DNA of 64,000 nt from an uncultured Parvularculaceae bacterium (GTDB lineage: Bacteria; Pseudomonadota; Alphaproteobacteria; Caulobacterales; Parvularculaceae). Of the stretch, positions 53,279-61,786 are shown piece by piece (positions within the stretch are counted from its first letter, which is position 1; every line of letters begins with the position of its first letter). Position numbers and translations under genes: made by a program. Location: NCBI GenBank assembly GCA_913055785.1, contig CAJXLJ010000002.1:121203-185202 (forward strand). The letters run 5' to 3'. The notes under the pieces are model-generated. The model had not been told where the DNA came from and did no database searches. It saw only the letters and a list, made by a program, of their open reading frames with translations.

Positions 53279-53311
53279 CTTACAAGTGTTAGCCGAGCCA
53301 GAACGGATCAG

Positions 53312-53671
53312 ATGACAAAGCCCGTCGATATCAAGGATCTGCAGTCCCGCGCCCACGAGGTTTCGGGACTGCTGAAAACCCTTTCCCACCCCAACAGGCT
53401 GCTGATCGCCTGTTGTCTGACGGAAAGGGAAAAATCAGTCGGAGAAATCGAAAAAGACACCGACATCGCCCAGCCCCATGTCTCGCGGGAACTGGCGCGA
53501 CTGCGCGAAGCGGGGCTTGTTTCCGCGCGCAGAGAGTCCAAAAACGTCTTTTACAAGATCGCCGACCAGAGGCTCGCCTATCTGATAGACGCCCTCTGCC
53601 GCGCTTTTGGCGGCGAAGGCGAAGTTTCGACGCGTACAAAACGCAAACGCATCAAAGGAGGGAGAAAATGA
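53312..53671 (+). CDS. ArsR-family transcriptional regulator (BigR/SqrR-like)
   Basis: A 119-residue winged-helix repressor. The recognition region is SVGEIEKDTDIAQPHVSRELARLREAGLV (residues 42-70, partly: IAQPHVSRELARLREAGL) and the wing is RRESKNVFYKIAD. Cysteines occur at 34, 35 and 96. BigR/SqrR sense persulfide through a cysteine pair in the corresponding helices; here the second cysteine is about four residues earlier than I expect, so the switch may differ. The C-terminus is very basic. Its stop overlaps the persulfide-dioxygenase-like gene by ATGA, tying regulator to enzyme. Confidence 0.9.
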   Translation: MTKPVDIKDLQSRAHEVSGLLKTLSHPNRLLIACCLTEREKSVGEIEKDTDIAQPHVSRELARLREAGLVSARRESKNVFYKIADQRLAYLIDALCRAFGGEGEVSTRTKRKRIKGGRK

Positions 53672-54531
53672 AACCTGAAGTGAAAACGTTTTTCGACGAA
53701 GCGACCTTCACCTTCAGTCATGTGGCTTACGACCCGTCGACAAGGAAAGCGGCGATCATCGATTCAGTACTGAACTATGACGCCGCTTCGGGGCGCGCGA
53801 CCACGCAATCAGCCGATGAGATCATCGCATTCGTCCGTGATAACGGCCTTGAGGTCGACTGGATTCTCGAAACCCATGTTCACGCCGACCACCTCTCCGC
53901 CGCTCCCTACCTGAAGCAAAAGCTCGGCGGCAAAACCGCCATTGGCAGCGGCGTGCCCACCGTGCAGGAAACATTCGGCAAGGTGTTCAATACCGAACCA
54001 GCGTTTAAGCGGGACGGCAGCCAGTTCGACGTGCTCTTCGAAGACGGCGCCAAGTTCAAGGTCGGCGAGATCGACGCCTTCGTCATGCACACGCCCGGTC
54101 ATACGCCAGCCTGCACGACCATCGTTATCGGCGATGCGGGTTTCGTCGGCGACACGCTTTTCATGCCCGACTACGGCACGGCGCGGTGCGACTTTCCCGG
54201 CGGCGACGCGCGAACGCTCTATCGCTCGATCCAGAAGATTTTCGCCCTGCCAGAAGAAACGCGGCTTTTCATGTGCCACGACTATAAAACGGCGGACCGC
54301 GACCACTACGCCTGGGAAACCACTGTCGGCGAGGAAAAGGCGAAGAACATTCATGTCGGCGGCGGCAAAACCGAGGACGCGTTTGTCGAAATGCGGGAGG
54401 CTCGTGACGCGACCCTCGCCATGCCGAAGCTGATCCTGCCATCGGTGCAAGTGAATATGCGCGCCGGCGAAATGCCGCCCGCCGAGAACAACGGCGTCAG
54501 CTATCTGAAAATGCCGATCAACCAGTTCTGA
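53668..54531 (+). CDS. Metallo-beta-lactamase-fold persulfide dioxygenase-like protein (Blh/ETHE1 type)
   Basis: A 287-residue hydrolase-fold protein expected to oxidise glutathione persulfide to sulfite with one mononuclear iron. Metal ligands are in ETHVHADHLSAAPYL (His70, His72, Asp74, His75), HTPGHTPACT, GFVGDTLFMPDYGTARCDFPGG and FMCHDY. The GTARCDFPGG segment is typical of the Blh/PDO group. The ATG at 53668 overlaps the regulator stop; a GGAGGGAG ribosome-binding site is present. The neighbours (YeeE/YedE pair, SulP, ArsR) match known bigR-blh clusters. Confidence 0.93.
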   Translation: MKPEVKTFFDEATFTFSHVAYDPSTRKAAIIDSVLNYDAASGRATTQSADEIIAFVRDNGLEVDWILETHVHADHLSAAPYLKQKLGGKTAIGSGVPTVQETFGKVFNTEPAFKRDGSQFDVLFEDGAKFKVGEIDAFVMHTPGHTPACTTIVIGDAGFVGDTLFMPDYGTARCDFPGGDARTLYRSIQKIFALPEETRLFMCHDYKTADRDHYAWETTVGEEKAKNIHVGGGKTEDAFVEMREARDATLAMPKLILPSVQVNMRAGEMPPAENNGVSYLKMPINQF

Positions 54532-54538
54532 TCCGGTC

Positions 54539-56269
54539 TTGAAAAAATATTTTCCCATCCTGCGCTGGGCGCCGTCTTACGGCGCCGGCGCTTTTGGCGA
54601 TGACATGCTCGCCGCGTCAATCGTGACGATCATGTTGATCCCGCAATCGCTCGCCTATGCGCTGATCGCCGGACTGCCGCCGGAAGCCGGCCTTTACGCA
54701 TCCATCCTGCCGCTTGTCGCCTACGCCATTTTCGGCACGAGCAGCACCCTCGCCGTTGGTCCGGTCGCAGTCGTCTCGCTGATGACTGCGGCGGCGATCG
54801 GCCGGATGATGGAAACAGGAAGCGCCGACTACGCCGCCGCCGCCATGGCTCTCGCTTTATTGACGGGGCTTATGCTCCTCGCCCTTGGCGCCCTGCGGCT
54901 GGGCTTTCTGGCGAATTTCCTGAGCCACCCGATCATTGCAGGCTTTATTACCGCGTCCGGCGTTCTTATCGCGGCAAGCCAGCTCAAACATATTTTCGGG
55001 ATCAGCGGCGGCGGCGATAATGTTTTCGAGATCCTCGAAAGCCTCATCGTCCATATCGGCGATCTCAACTGGGCGACCGTCGCCGTCGGCGCCTTATCGA
55101 TCGTTTTTCTTTTCTGGAGCAGGAACCATCTGGCGACTGCGCTCCGCGCCATCGGACTTGATGACAAACTCGCCGCTTCGGCCGCAAAGGCGGGGCCGTT
55201 GCTGGCTGTCACCGGCACGACCGCGGCGGCGTATTTTCTCGGCCTCGATGCAAAGGGCGTCGCCATTGTCGGCGACGTGCCGCGCGGCTTGCCGGACCTG
55301 TCGCCGCCGGCTTTTGACGCAGATCTCTGGCGCGAACTGGCGGGGCCCGCCTTCCTCATCGCCATTATCGGCTATGTGGAATCGATTTCCGTCGCGCAGA
55401 CCCTTGCCGCCAAACGGCGGGAGCGGATCGATCTTGATCAGGAAATGATCGGCCTTGGCGCCGCGAACATCGCCTCGGGCGTTTCCGGCGGGTTTCCCGT
55501 TACCGGCGGGTTCGCACGCAGCGTCGTCAATTTCGACGCCGGCGCCAGAACGCCCGCCGCGGGCGCCTTTTCCGCCGTCGGCATCGCACTGGCCGCCATG
55601 TTTTTAACGCCGCTTCTTTATTATCTTCCGAAAGCGACGCTCGCCGCGACGATCATCGTCGCCGTTCTGTCGCTCGTGAATGTCGGCGTTATCAAGCGTA
55701 CATGGACTTATTCGAAAAGCGATTTCGCAGCGATGATGATCACCATCGCCGGGGTATTCGCCTTCGGCGTCGAGGTCGGCGTTGTCGCCGGAATCATTCT
55801 ATCAATTCTTCTGTTGCTCTATCGCGCATCGAAACCGCACTACGCGATTGTCGGTCAGGTGCCGGGCACGGAGCATTTCCGGAATGTTGCGCGCCATAAT
55901 GTCATCACCAGTCCTGCGATCGCCGCGATCCGCATCGACGGCAATCTCTTCTTCGCCAACGCCCGCTTTCTCGAAGATCACGTCATGGCGCTCGCCGCCG
56001 ACCAGCCGAAACTCAAACACATCGTGTTGATGTGTTCGGCGATCAACGAGATCGATGGAAGCGCCCTTGAAAGCCTCGAAGCAATCAACGAACGCCTGAG
56101 CCATGCGGGACTTTCCTTTCATCTGTCGGAGGTCAAAGGGCCGGTGATGGACAGGCTCAAACGCACGCACTTTCTTGAGACGCTCAACGGCCGGGTTTTC
56201 TTGAGCCAGTTCGAGGCGATGCACGCCCTTGACCCGGAAATCTTCAAGGTCCCGAATGGCGCGGGATAG
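54539..56269 (+). CDS. SulP-family anion transporter with STAS domain
   Basis: A 576-residue inner-membrane anion transporter. The start is TTG at 54539-54541, because the conserved N-terminal FPILRWAPSY and LIPQSLAYALIAGLPPEAGLYAS need it and the first internal ATG would remove them. About eleven membrane helices run to residue ~430, with GGFPVTGGFARSVVNF as the family hallmark. The C-terminal STAS domain (about 455-560) includes CSAINEIDGSALESL. Adjacent to a persulfide dioxygenase, it may export sulfite or sulfate, which is inference. Confidence 0.92.
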   Translation: MKKYFPILRWAPSYGAGAFGDDMLAASIVTIMLIPQSLAYALIAGLPPEAGLYASILPLVAYAIFGTSSTLAVGPVAVVSLMTAAAIGRMMETGSADYAAAAMALALLTGLMLLALGALRLGFLANFLSHPIIAGFITASGVLIAASQLKHIFGISGGGDNVFEILESLIVHIGDLNWATVAVGALSIVFLFWSRNHLATALRAIGLDDKLAASAAKAGPLLAVTGTTAAAYFLGLDAKGVAIVGDVPRGLPDLSPPAFDADLWRELAGPAFLIAIIGYVESISVAQTLAAKRRERIDLDQEMIGLGAANIASGVSGGFPVTGGFARSVVNFDAGARTPAAGAFSAVGIALAAMFLTPLLYYLPKATLAATIIVAVLSLVNVGVIKRTWTYSKSDFAAMMITIAGVFAFGVEVGVVAGIILSILLLLYRASKPHYAIVGQVPGTEHFRNVARHNVITSPAIAAIRIDGNLFFANARFLEDHVMALAADQPKLKHIVLMCSAINEIDGSALESLEAINERLSHAGLSFHLSEVKGPVMDRLKRTHFLETLNGRVFLSQFEAMHALDPEIFKVPNGAG

Positions 56270-56301
56270 CCTCGGGACGCGCATACCAGTATGAAAGCGT
56301 C

Positions 56302-57819
56302 ATGAGTTCTGACAATTTCTACGCCCTCCTGAAAAGCCGCTTTCAAGGGGCTGAAGCAAGGCCTTTTCTGACGCTTCCTGACGGCCGCGCCGTTTCTTAT
56401 GGGGAAGCTGACGCGCTTTCCGCGCGCATGGCCGGGGCGCTCCTCGCCGCCGGCGCCAGGCCCGGAGACCGGCTTCTGGCGCAAGTCGAAAAATCTCCGG
56501 AAAATGTCGCGCTTTATCTCGGCGCTATGCGCGCAGGGCTGGTCTACATTCCGCTCAACACCGCCTACACGACTGATGAAGTCAGCTACTTTCTGAATGA
56601 CGCCAAAGCCTCCCTCCTCATCTGCGATCCGACAAAGGAAGAGAGGCTGGCGCCGCTCGCGAAAACCGCCGGCGCCGGCTCAACGCTGACGCTCGGCGCT
56701 GACGGCTGCGGAACGCTCGCACAGGCCGCAAAGTCGGCGCCGCCGTTCGAAAACATTCAAACGCGCCACGCCGACGATCTTGCATCGATCCTTTACACTT
56801 CCGGCACGACCGGCCTTTCGAAGGGCGCGATGCTGACCCATGAAAATCTCCGTTCGAACGCGCTAGCCCTGAATGAGCTTTGGAGGTTCACATCTGAAGA
56901 CGTGCTTCTGCACGCGCTGCCGGTCTTTCACATTCACGGCCTCTTCGTCGCCCTCCACACGGCGATGCTGTCGGCTTGTGAAATCCTGTTCCTGCCGAAA
57001 TTCGACATCGCGAAAATCCGAACATCCCTGCCGCGCGCCAGCGTGATGATGGGCGTGCCGACCTTTTACACCCGGCTTCTCGCCGAACCGGATTTTGATC
57101 GCGGCGCGGCGGCCCATATGCGCCTCTTTATCTCCGGCTCCGCGCCGCTCACAAGCGAAACCTTCAACGCCTTCGAAGAACGCACCGGCTGCAAAATCCT
57201 CGAGCGTTACGGCATGTCGGAAGCCGGCATGATCGCCTCGAACCCGCTCGAAGGCGAGCGCATCGCCGGCACGGTCGGCTATCCGCTGCCCGGCGTGTCG
57301 GTGCGGATTACCGGCGAAGACGGCGCGCTCCTCCCCGCCGATACGCCGGGAAATGTAGAGGTCAAAGGGCCCAATATTTTCAAGGGCTACTGGATGAAGC
57401 CTCAGAAGACGAAAGAGGACTTCCGCGAGGGCGGCTGGTTCGTCACCGGCGATATCGGCGCGCTTAGCGCAGACGGCAGGTTAACCCTCATGGGGCGCTC
57501 GAAGGACCTCATCATCGCCGGCGGCTTCAACATCTATCCGAAAGAGATCGAGCAGGTTCTCGACGCCATTCCCGGCGTCGCCGAGAGCGCCGTCATCGGC
57601 GTTCCGCATCCCGATATGGGCGAAGGCGTCGCCGCCGTACTGGTGGCGGAAAGCGCCCCCCTTGACGCGTCTGTTCTCCAGGATGCGCTTTCCACGCTCG
57701 CCAGGTTCAAACGCCCGAGAAAGTTTTTCTGGGTTGAAGCCCTTCCCCGCAACGCCATGGGTAAGGTGCAGAAGCAAGTCCTGCGACAAGATTATGCGCA
57801 AGTTTTTATTACAAAGTAA
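56302..57819 (+). CDS. Malonyl-CoA synthetase-like AMP-binding enzyme (MatB type)
   Basis: A 505-residue member of the acyl-CoA synthetase superfamily. The ATP-binding loop is LYTSGTTGLSKGAMLTHEN (residues ~161-179), and the segment LHALPVFHIHGLFVALH is characteristic of MatB, which activates malonate with ATP and CoA. The adenylation signature ERYGMSEAG, the VTGDIG aspartate, and the final catalytic lysine in PRNAMGKVQKQ are all present. There is no malonyl-CoA decarboxylase nearby, so the link to malonate rests on motif likeness; methylmalonate is an alternative substrate. Confidence 0.9.
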   Translation: MSSDNFYALLKSRFQGAEARPFLTLPDGRAVSYGEADALSARMAGALLAAGARPGDRLLAQVEKSPENVALYLGAMRAGLVYIPLNTAYTTDEVSYFLNDAKASLLICDPTKEERLAPLAKTAGAGSTLTLGADGCGTLAQAAKSAPPFENIQTRHADDLASILYTSGTTGLSKGAMLTHENLRSNALALNELWRFTSEDVLLHALPVFHIHGLFVALHTAMLSACEILFLPKFDIAKIRTSLPRASVMMGVPTFYTRLLAEPDFDRGAAAHMRLFISGSAPLTSETFNAFEERTGCKILERYGMSEAGMIASNPLEGERIAGTVGYPLPGVSVRITGEDGALLPADTPGNVEVKGPNIFKGYWMKPQKTKEDFREGGWFVTGDIGALSADGRLTLMGRSKDLIIAGGFNIYPKEIEQVLDAIPGVAESAVIGVPHPDMGEGVAAVLVAESAPLDASVLQDALSTLARFKRPRKFFWVEALPRNAMGKVQKQVLRQDYAQVFITK

Positions 57820-57830
57820 AATATCGCAGC

Positions 57831-58244
57831 CTAGGCCGCAAACTTCATCACCCACCAGAACCAATAATACAATACGTATAAAGTTAACGCGTAGAGACAC
57901 ATCAACAGCATGAATTGTACGAATGCCATGGGTCCGGTCTTCGGTTTAGGCATGAACGGCACCGCCGACATGAATGCGACGGGTAGCCAGATCCAGTTTT
58001 TCTTGCCTGCAAGTGAAGAATCTTTAAGAGGCTGAACCTTCTCCAGCAATTCCTGCGCTTCACGCACCTGCTCTGAAGGCGCCATTAGACGATACCCGCC
58101 AAGCGCTACGCGAAGCCAAGGCGCCGTAGCAAGGTGGTGTTCGTTCTGGAGAATGGCATCGACGCCATATGATTGAAGATAGCCTCTCGCACAGTAAGCC
58201 TCTTCGGGATCGAAAAATGCGGCTATCTCAACAAGATTCCCCAT
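57831..58244 (-). CDS. DUF2007-domain membrane protein
   Basis: A 137-residue protein whose N-terminal 65 residues match the DUF2007 domain (annotated in Pfam as a putative signal-transducing domain): the ferredoxin-like start VEIAAFFDPEEAYCARGYLQ, the conserved short stretch GVDAILQNEH, and GGYRLMAPSEQVREAQELL. Two hydrophobic helices follow (about 83-101 and 108-131). Function is unknown. It is separated from the acetyltransferase gene by 33 bp and may start that transcript. Confidence 0.82.
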   Translation of the reverse strand: MGNLVEIAAFFDPEEAYCARGYLQSYGVDAILQNEHHLATAPWLRVALGGYRLMAPSEQVREAQELLEKVQPLKDSSLAGKKNWIWLPVAFMSAVPFMPKPKTGPMAFVQFMLLMCLYALTLYVLYYWFWWVMKFAA

Positions 58245-58276
58245 TCATATAATATAGTAATCAGAACACCGGTTTT

Positions 58277-58801
58277 CTATCCCCGGTGCAGCAGCATCAC
58301 TTCCTCGCCGTGATAGATCGCACGATAGGATTCCTTAAAACCGCACTTTTCTGCGACCCGGATCGAGCCTTTATGGCCGGGATCGATGACGCAGGACATA
58401 CGCCCGCCGTTGAAGGCTTCATCGCCCCACGCCACCGCCGCTTTCGCTGCTTCCGTCGCGTAGCCCTTGCCGTGAGCCGACGCGATGAACGCCCAGCCGA
58501 TCTCCGGGTCGCGCGCCATGGGCGGCTCCATCTCGCGCCGGAAATCCCCAAACCCGACCTCGCCGACCGCGTTCCCGCTCTCTTTCTCCTCGACGATCCA
58601 GTAGCCGAAGCCAAGCGCCGGCCAGTGTCCCATCATCCGCAGGAACTTCGTCCAGCTGTCTTCTTCAGACTTGGGCTTGCCGCCGATGAATTTCGTGACG
58701 ATCGGGTCCGACCACATGTCACGGATCAACGGCCAGTCATCGAGCGTGCGCCCGCGCAGACGCAAACGTTCTGTTTCAACTATGGGCGTTTTAAAATTCA
58801 T
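58277..58801 (-). CDS. GNAT-family N-acetyltransferase, RimJ/RimL type (copy 1)
   Basis: A 174-residue acetyltransferase of the RimJ/RimL group. It has the typical start TPIVETERLRLRGRTLDDWPL, and motif A is AFIASAHGKGYATEAAKAA with VIDPGHKGSIRVAEKCGF later. The ATG at 58799-58801 is preferred; the GTG two codons earlier would overlap the upstream gene by 3 bp. It is the second of two adjacent paralogues, which share order and length and similar motifs. Substrate is probably an N-terminal amine or a small molecule; not determinable. Confidence 0.9.
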   Translation of the reverse strand: MNFKTPIVETERLRLRGRTLDDWPLIRDMWSDPIVTKFIGGKPKSEEDSWTKFLRMMGHWPALGFGYWIVEEKESGNAVGEVGFGDFRREMEPPMARDPEIGWAFIASAHGKGYATEAAKAAVAWGDEAFNGGRMSCVIDPGHKGSIRVAEKCGFKESYRAIYHGEEVMLLHRG

Positions 58802-58803
58802 AT

Positions 58804-59367
58804 TCACTCGTATGCGCTTATTGAGCTGCGGCGTACATCACGATGCAGAATAACAACTTCGTCGCCATGATAAAGCGCACGGCGCGTCTCCTCAAAACCA
58901 CACTTCGTCGCCACACGCAACGACGGTGAATTCTCAACGCCGATCATACAGGACAAACGAATCTGTCCAAAATTTTCATCCGCCCAGTTCAGCGCCGCGC
59001 GTGCAGCTTCGGTTGCATAACCTTGGCCATGAGCTGATCCGGCAAACGCCCAGCCGATTTCCGGTTCGCCGACAAGAGAAGGGTGCAGGTCTCTTTTGTA
59101 CTCGCCGAAGCCTGCCTCACCAAGGAAACATCCGCTGGCCTTGTCTTCCACAACCCAATAACCAAAACCCAGCAAGCGCCAATGCCCGATCTTTCGAAGA
59201 AACTTCGTCCAAATTGTTTCTTCGGTTTGCGGCTCGCCGCTTACATATCGCGCCACTTGTGGGCTACGCCACATCGCTAGAATGTCCGGAAAATCCTCAA
59301 GGCGCTGGCGACGAAGGCGCAAGCGCACCGTTTCAACCACTGGCGCTGAAAACGGCGGTTTGCTCAT
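58804..59367 (-). CDS. GNAT-family N-acetyltransferase, RimJ/RimL type (copy 2)
   Basis: A 187-residue paralogue of the downstream gene. The same landmarks appear: APVVETVRLRLRRQRLEDFPD at the start, the repeated WTKFLRKIGHWRLLGFGYWVVE, AFAGSAHGQGYATEAARAALNW and a closing NSPSLRVATKCGFEETRRALYH. Recent duplication is likely, because the two proteins share the WTKFLR...GHW...LGFGYW run almost unchanged. It lies 6 bp after the DUF885 gene stop, so all three probably share a transcript. Confidence 0.9.
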   Translation of the reverse strand: MSKPPFSAPVVETVRLRLRRQRLEDFPDILAMWRSPQVARYVSGEPQTEETIWTKFLRKIGHWRLLGFGYWVVEDKASGCFLGEAGFGEYKRDLHPSLVGEPEIGWAFAGSAHGQGYATEAARAALNWADENFGQIRLSCMIGVENSPSLRVATKCGFEETRRALYHGDEVVILHRDVRRSSISAYE

Positions 59368-59373
59368 TCTGCC

Positions 59374-61122
59374 TCATTTCTCTTTCTTGTCTGCGATATA
59401 GTCATCGATCTGCACCCGGAGCATATCGATCGGCAATCCTCCATTGACAAGAATTGCGTCATGAAATTCCCGAATATCAAAGTCATCGCCAAGCTCCCGC
59501 TCAGCTTTGGCTCGCAGTTCCCAAATCGATAACTCGCCCATCTTGTAAGCGAGCGCCTGGGCCGGCCAGGCGATATAACGGTCGACTTCAGTCTGGACGT
59601 TATGCAGCGATAACGCTGTGTTAGAGGCGAGATAGTCAATCGCCTGTTGACGCGTCCAGCCTTTCAAGTGAATGCCGGTATCGATCACCAGCCGGCAGGC
59701 GCGCCACATCTCCCAGGTGAGGCGCCCGAAATGATCGTACGGGGTTTGATAAACACCCATCTCGACGCCGAGCTTTTCGGAATAGAGCCCCCAGCCCTCG
59801 CCGAACGCATGCGGATAAAACGTCGTTCTGAATTCCGGCAAGCCTTCAATCTCCAGCGCCAGCGCGCTTTGCAGATGGTGCCCCGGAACACCCTCATGCA
59901 ACGCCATGGCGGCGAGCTGATAGAGCGGGCGAATTTCATGGTGATAGGTGTTCACCCAGAACTGCCCGCCGATATCAGCGTCAAGCGAAGCGCCGACATA
60001 GCGCGCATTGGTGTAATTCGGCGCGATCTCCGCCGGCACCGGCTCCACCGAATAGGGCTGGCGCGGCAACTTGCCGAAATATTTCGGCAAACGGCCGTCA
60101 ATATCCTTGGCGATCCATGCGGCGCGGTCGAGCAGCTCTTGTGGAGAGTCCGCATAGAACTGCCTGTCCGTGCGCAGGAATTCGAGAAACGCGGCGAAAT
60201 CGCCCTTAAACCCGGTTTCCTTGATGACGGCGCTCATCTCCTTGCGAATCCGCGCCACTTCCTTAAGGCCGGTCTCGTGAATGGCTTCCGGGTCCGCATC
60301 ATCAAGCGTCGTGAAATAACGCGTCGCCGCCGCGTAATAATCCGCGCCTCCCGGAACAGCGGAAATCCCCAAAGTCTCGCGCGCGCCCGGTACATATTCG
60401 TCTTTCATAAAGGCGAGGAGCCGCTCGAAAGCCGGGATCACTTCCTCTTCCAGCGTTTTCTTTCCTTCCTTGCGCAGCGCTTTCTGGCGGCCTCCGGAAA
60501 TCGTCTTCGGCATCTCCTTGAACGGCGCGTAATAAGCGTGTGCTTCGGCAGTATCGGCCACCTGCGCTTCGAAGGACGGCATGATGTTAGAGAGGATTTC
60601 TTTCGGCTGCGTGTACCCGTCAGCGAGACCTCGCCGCATATTGGCGATCTGCTGGTCGACATAGGCCGGAAACGCGTGAAGACGTTTCAGATAGTCTTCG
60701 TAGTCCTTTTCCTTGCGGAACGGCGTTGAACTCACCGTATAGCCGAAATTGGTGTGGAAGCCCGTGTCGGCGAGAAACGGGATGCGCCATCTGTCATAGG
60801 CGCCGAGCGCCACGTCATGCTTCAGGATGAAGCGGAGAAGATCGGCGTTTGTCCTGTCCTCATCGCTCAGCCCTTCGCGGTCGATGGCGTCCAGCCGTTC
60901 GAGAAAGGCCGCCGCCTCATCCCGCCGCCGCGCATAATCTTCAGGCGCAACACCCGGCATCCGGTCGTTATACTCGAACATCCCGGCCCCGGTCGCCGAG
61001 AACGGATGCTCCTCCATCTCGTTCGCCCAGTATTCGTCGATCAACGCCTCGAGATCGCCGTCGGGGCCGGCGTAGGCTGCTGTCGAGAAAAGCGCGGCGA
61101 TCACGGTCAATAAGATGCGCAT
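59374..61122 (-). CDS. DUF885-family protein, exported
   Basis: A 582-residue exported protein of the DUF885 family, predicted by others to be zinc-dependent carboxypeptidase-like. A signal peptide spans residues 1-18 (MRILLTVIAALFSTAAYAG). The putative metal site is ALHEGVPGHHLQSALALE (around residues 420-437) with the later GEGWGLYSEKLG glutamate, matching the HExxxHH-type arrangement of the family. I chose the ATG at 61120-61122 because an AAGGGA site lies about 7 bp upstream. Its biological substrate is unknown. Confidence 0.85.
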   Translation of the reverse strand: MRILLTVIAALFSTAAYAGPDGDLEALIDEYWANEMEEHPFSATGAGMFEYNDRMPGVAPEDYARRRDEAAAFLERLDAIDREGLSDEDRTNADLLRFILKHDVALGAYDRWRIPFLADTGFHTNFGYTVSSTPFRKEKDYEDYLKRLHAFPAYVDQQIANMRRGLADGYTQPKEILSNIMPSFEAQVADTAEAHAYYAPFKEMPKTISGGRQKALRKEGKKTLEEEVIPAFERLLAFMKDEYVPGARETLGISAVPGGADYYAAATRYFTTLDDADPEAIHETGLKEVARIRKEMSAVIKETGFKGDFAAFLEFLRTDRQFYADSPQELLDRAAWIAKDIDGRLPKYFGKLPRQPYSVEPVPAEIAPNYTNARYVGASLDADIGGQFWVNTYHHEIRPLYQLAAMALHEGVPGHHLQSALALEIEGLPEFRTTFYPHAFGEGWGLYSEKLGVEMGVYQTPYDHFGRLTWEMWRACRLVIDTGIHLKGWTRQQAIDYLASNTALSLHNVQTEVDRYIAWPAQALAYKMGELSIWELRAKAERELGDDFDIREFHDAILVNGGLPIDMLRVQIDDYIADKKEK

Positions 61123-61318
61123 AGCCATATCCCTTGATGAGCGCGCCAAGCCTTCCCCCGCGCGCGGTGATTAATCAGCCTTGTCAATAGCATGATGCGA
61201 AAGCGCCGCAAAACCGCGCGCCGCCTGTTCCCCATCGCGTTGATGTGAGAGAATGTGCGTTGTCCGCCGGGCGGCGCCGCGCCTAACGTGCCGCCGGACA
61301 GCAAACGGGAGCGCATTC

Positions 61319-61771
61319 ATGATCCGCCGCAATCTCATCGCCGCTTTCGCCGCCCTTCTGGCGTTCAGCGGGCTCTCTACCGCCCTGGCGAAAGATCCAG
61401 TCTATACGCCGCGCTTTTCCAATCTCGCGGTCAGCGGTTATGACGCCGTTGCGTATTTCGCCGAAGGCGGACCGGTCAAGGGGTCAAAGAATTTCGAAAC
61501 CGACTATATGGGCGCCCGGTGGCGATTTTCGTCGCAGGAAAACCTCGACGCGTTCAAGGCGAACCCCGAAGCTTACGCGCCGCAATATGGCGGCTATTGC
61601 GCCTGGGCGGTGAGTCAGGGCTACACGGCGAGCGGCGACCCGGAAAACTGGACGATTTACGAGGGCAAGCTCTATCTCAACTACAACGACAAGATTCAGG
61701 CGCGCTGGGAAAAAGACATTCCGGGATTCGTCGCCCTCGCTGATCAAAACTGGCCGGGCGTGATTGACTAG
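61319..61771 (+). CDS. Exported YHS-domain protein
   Basis: A 150-residue secreted protein. A signal peptide ends near TALA-KDP (residue ~24). The remainder is a single YHS domain, recognised by NLAVSGYDAVAYFAEG, ARWRFSSQENLDAFKANPEAYAP and YGGYCAWAVSQGY, the latter holding the one conserved cysteine. YHS domains bind metals or act in metal handling, and this secreted type is common in alphaproteobacteria with no assigned role. The start at 61319 was chosen because the signal peptide follows at once. Confidence 0.88.
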   Translation: MIRRNLIAAFAALLAFSGLSTALAKDPVYTPRFSNLAVSGYDAVAYFAEGGPVKGSKNFETDYMGARWRFSSQENLDAFKANPEAYAPQYGGYCAWAVSQGYTASGDPENWTIYEGKLYLNYNDKIQARWEKDIPGFVALADQNWPGVID

Positions 61772-61786
61772 ACGAGATGCTCCTTC

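Noticed and set aside
53413..53667. Long upstream extension of the persulfide dioxygenase frame
   Set aside because: It overlaps the ArsR gene in a shifted frame and encodes low-complexity basic sequence; the ATGA overlap start at 53668 is far better.
58261..58290. Hairpin CACCGG...CCGGTG near the end of the first GNAT gene as a terminator
   Set aside because: The stem is only 6 bp with a 10-nt loop and overlaps the coding end; no T run follows on the minus strand.
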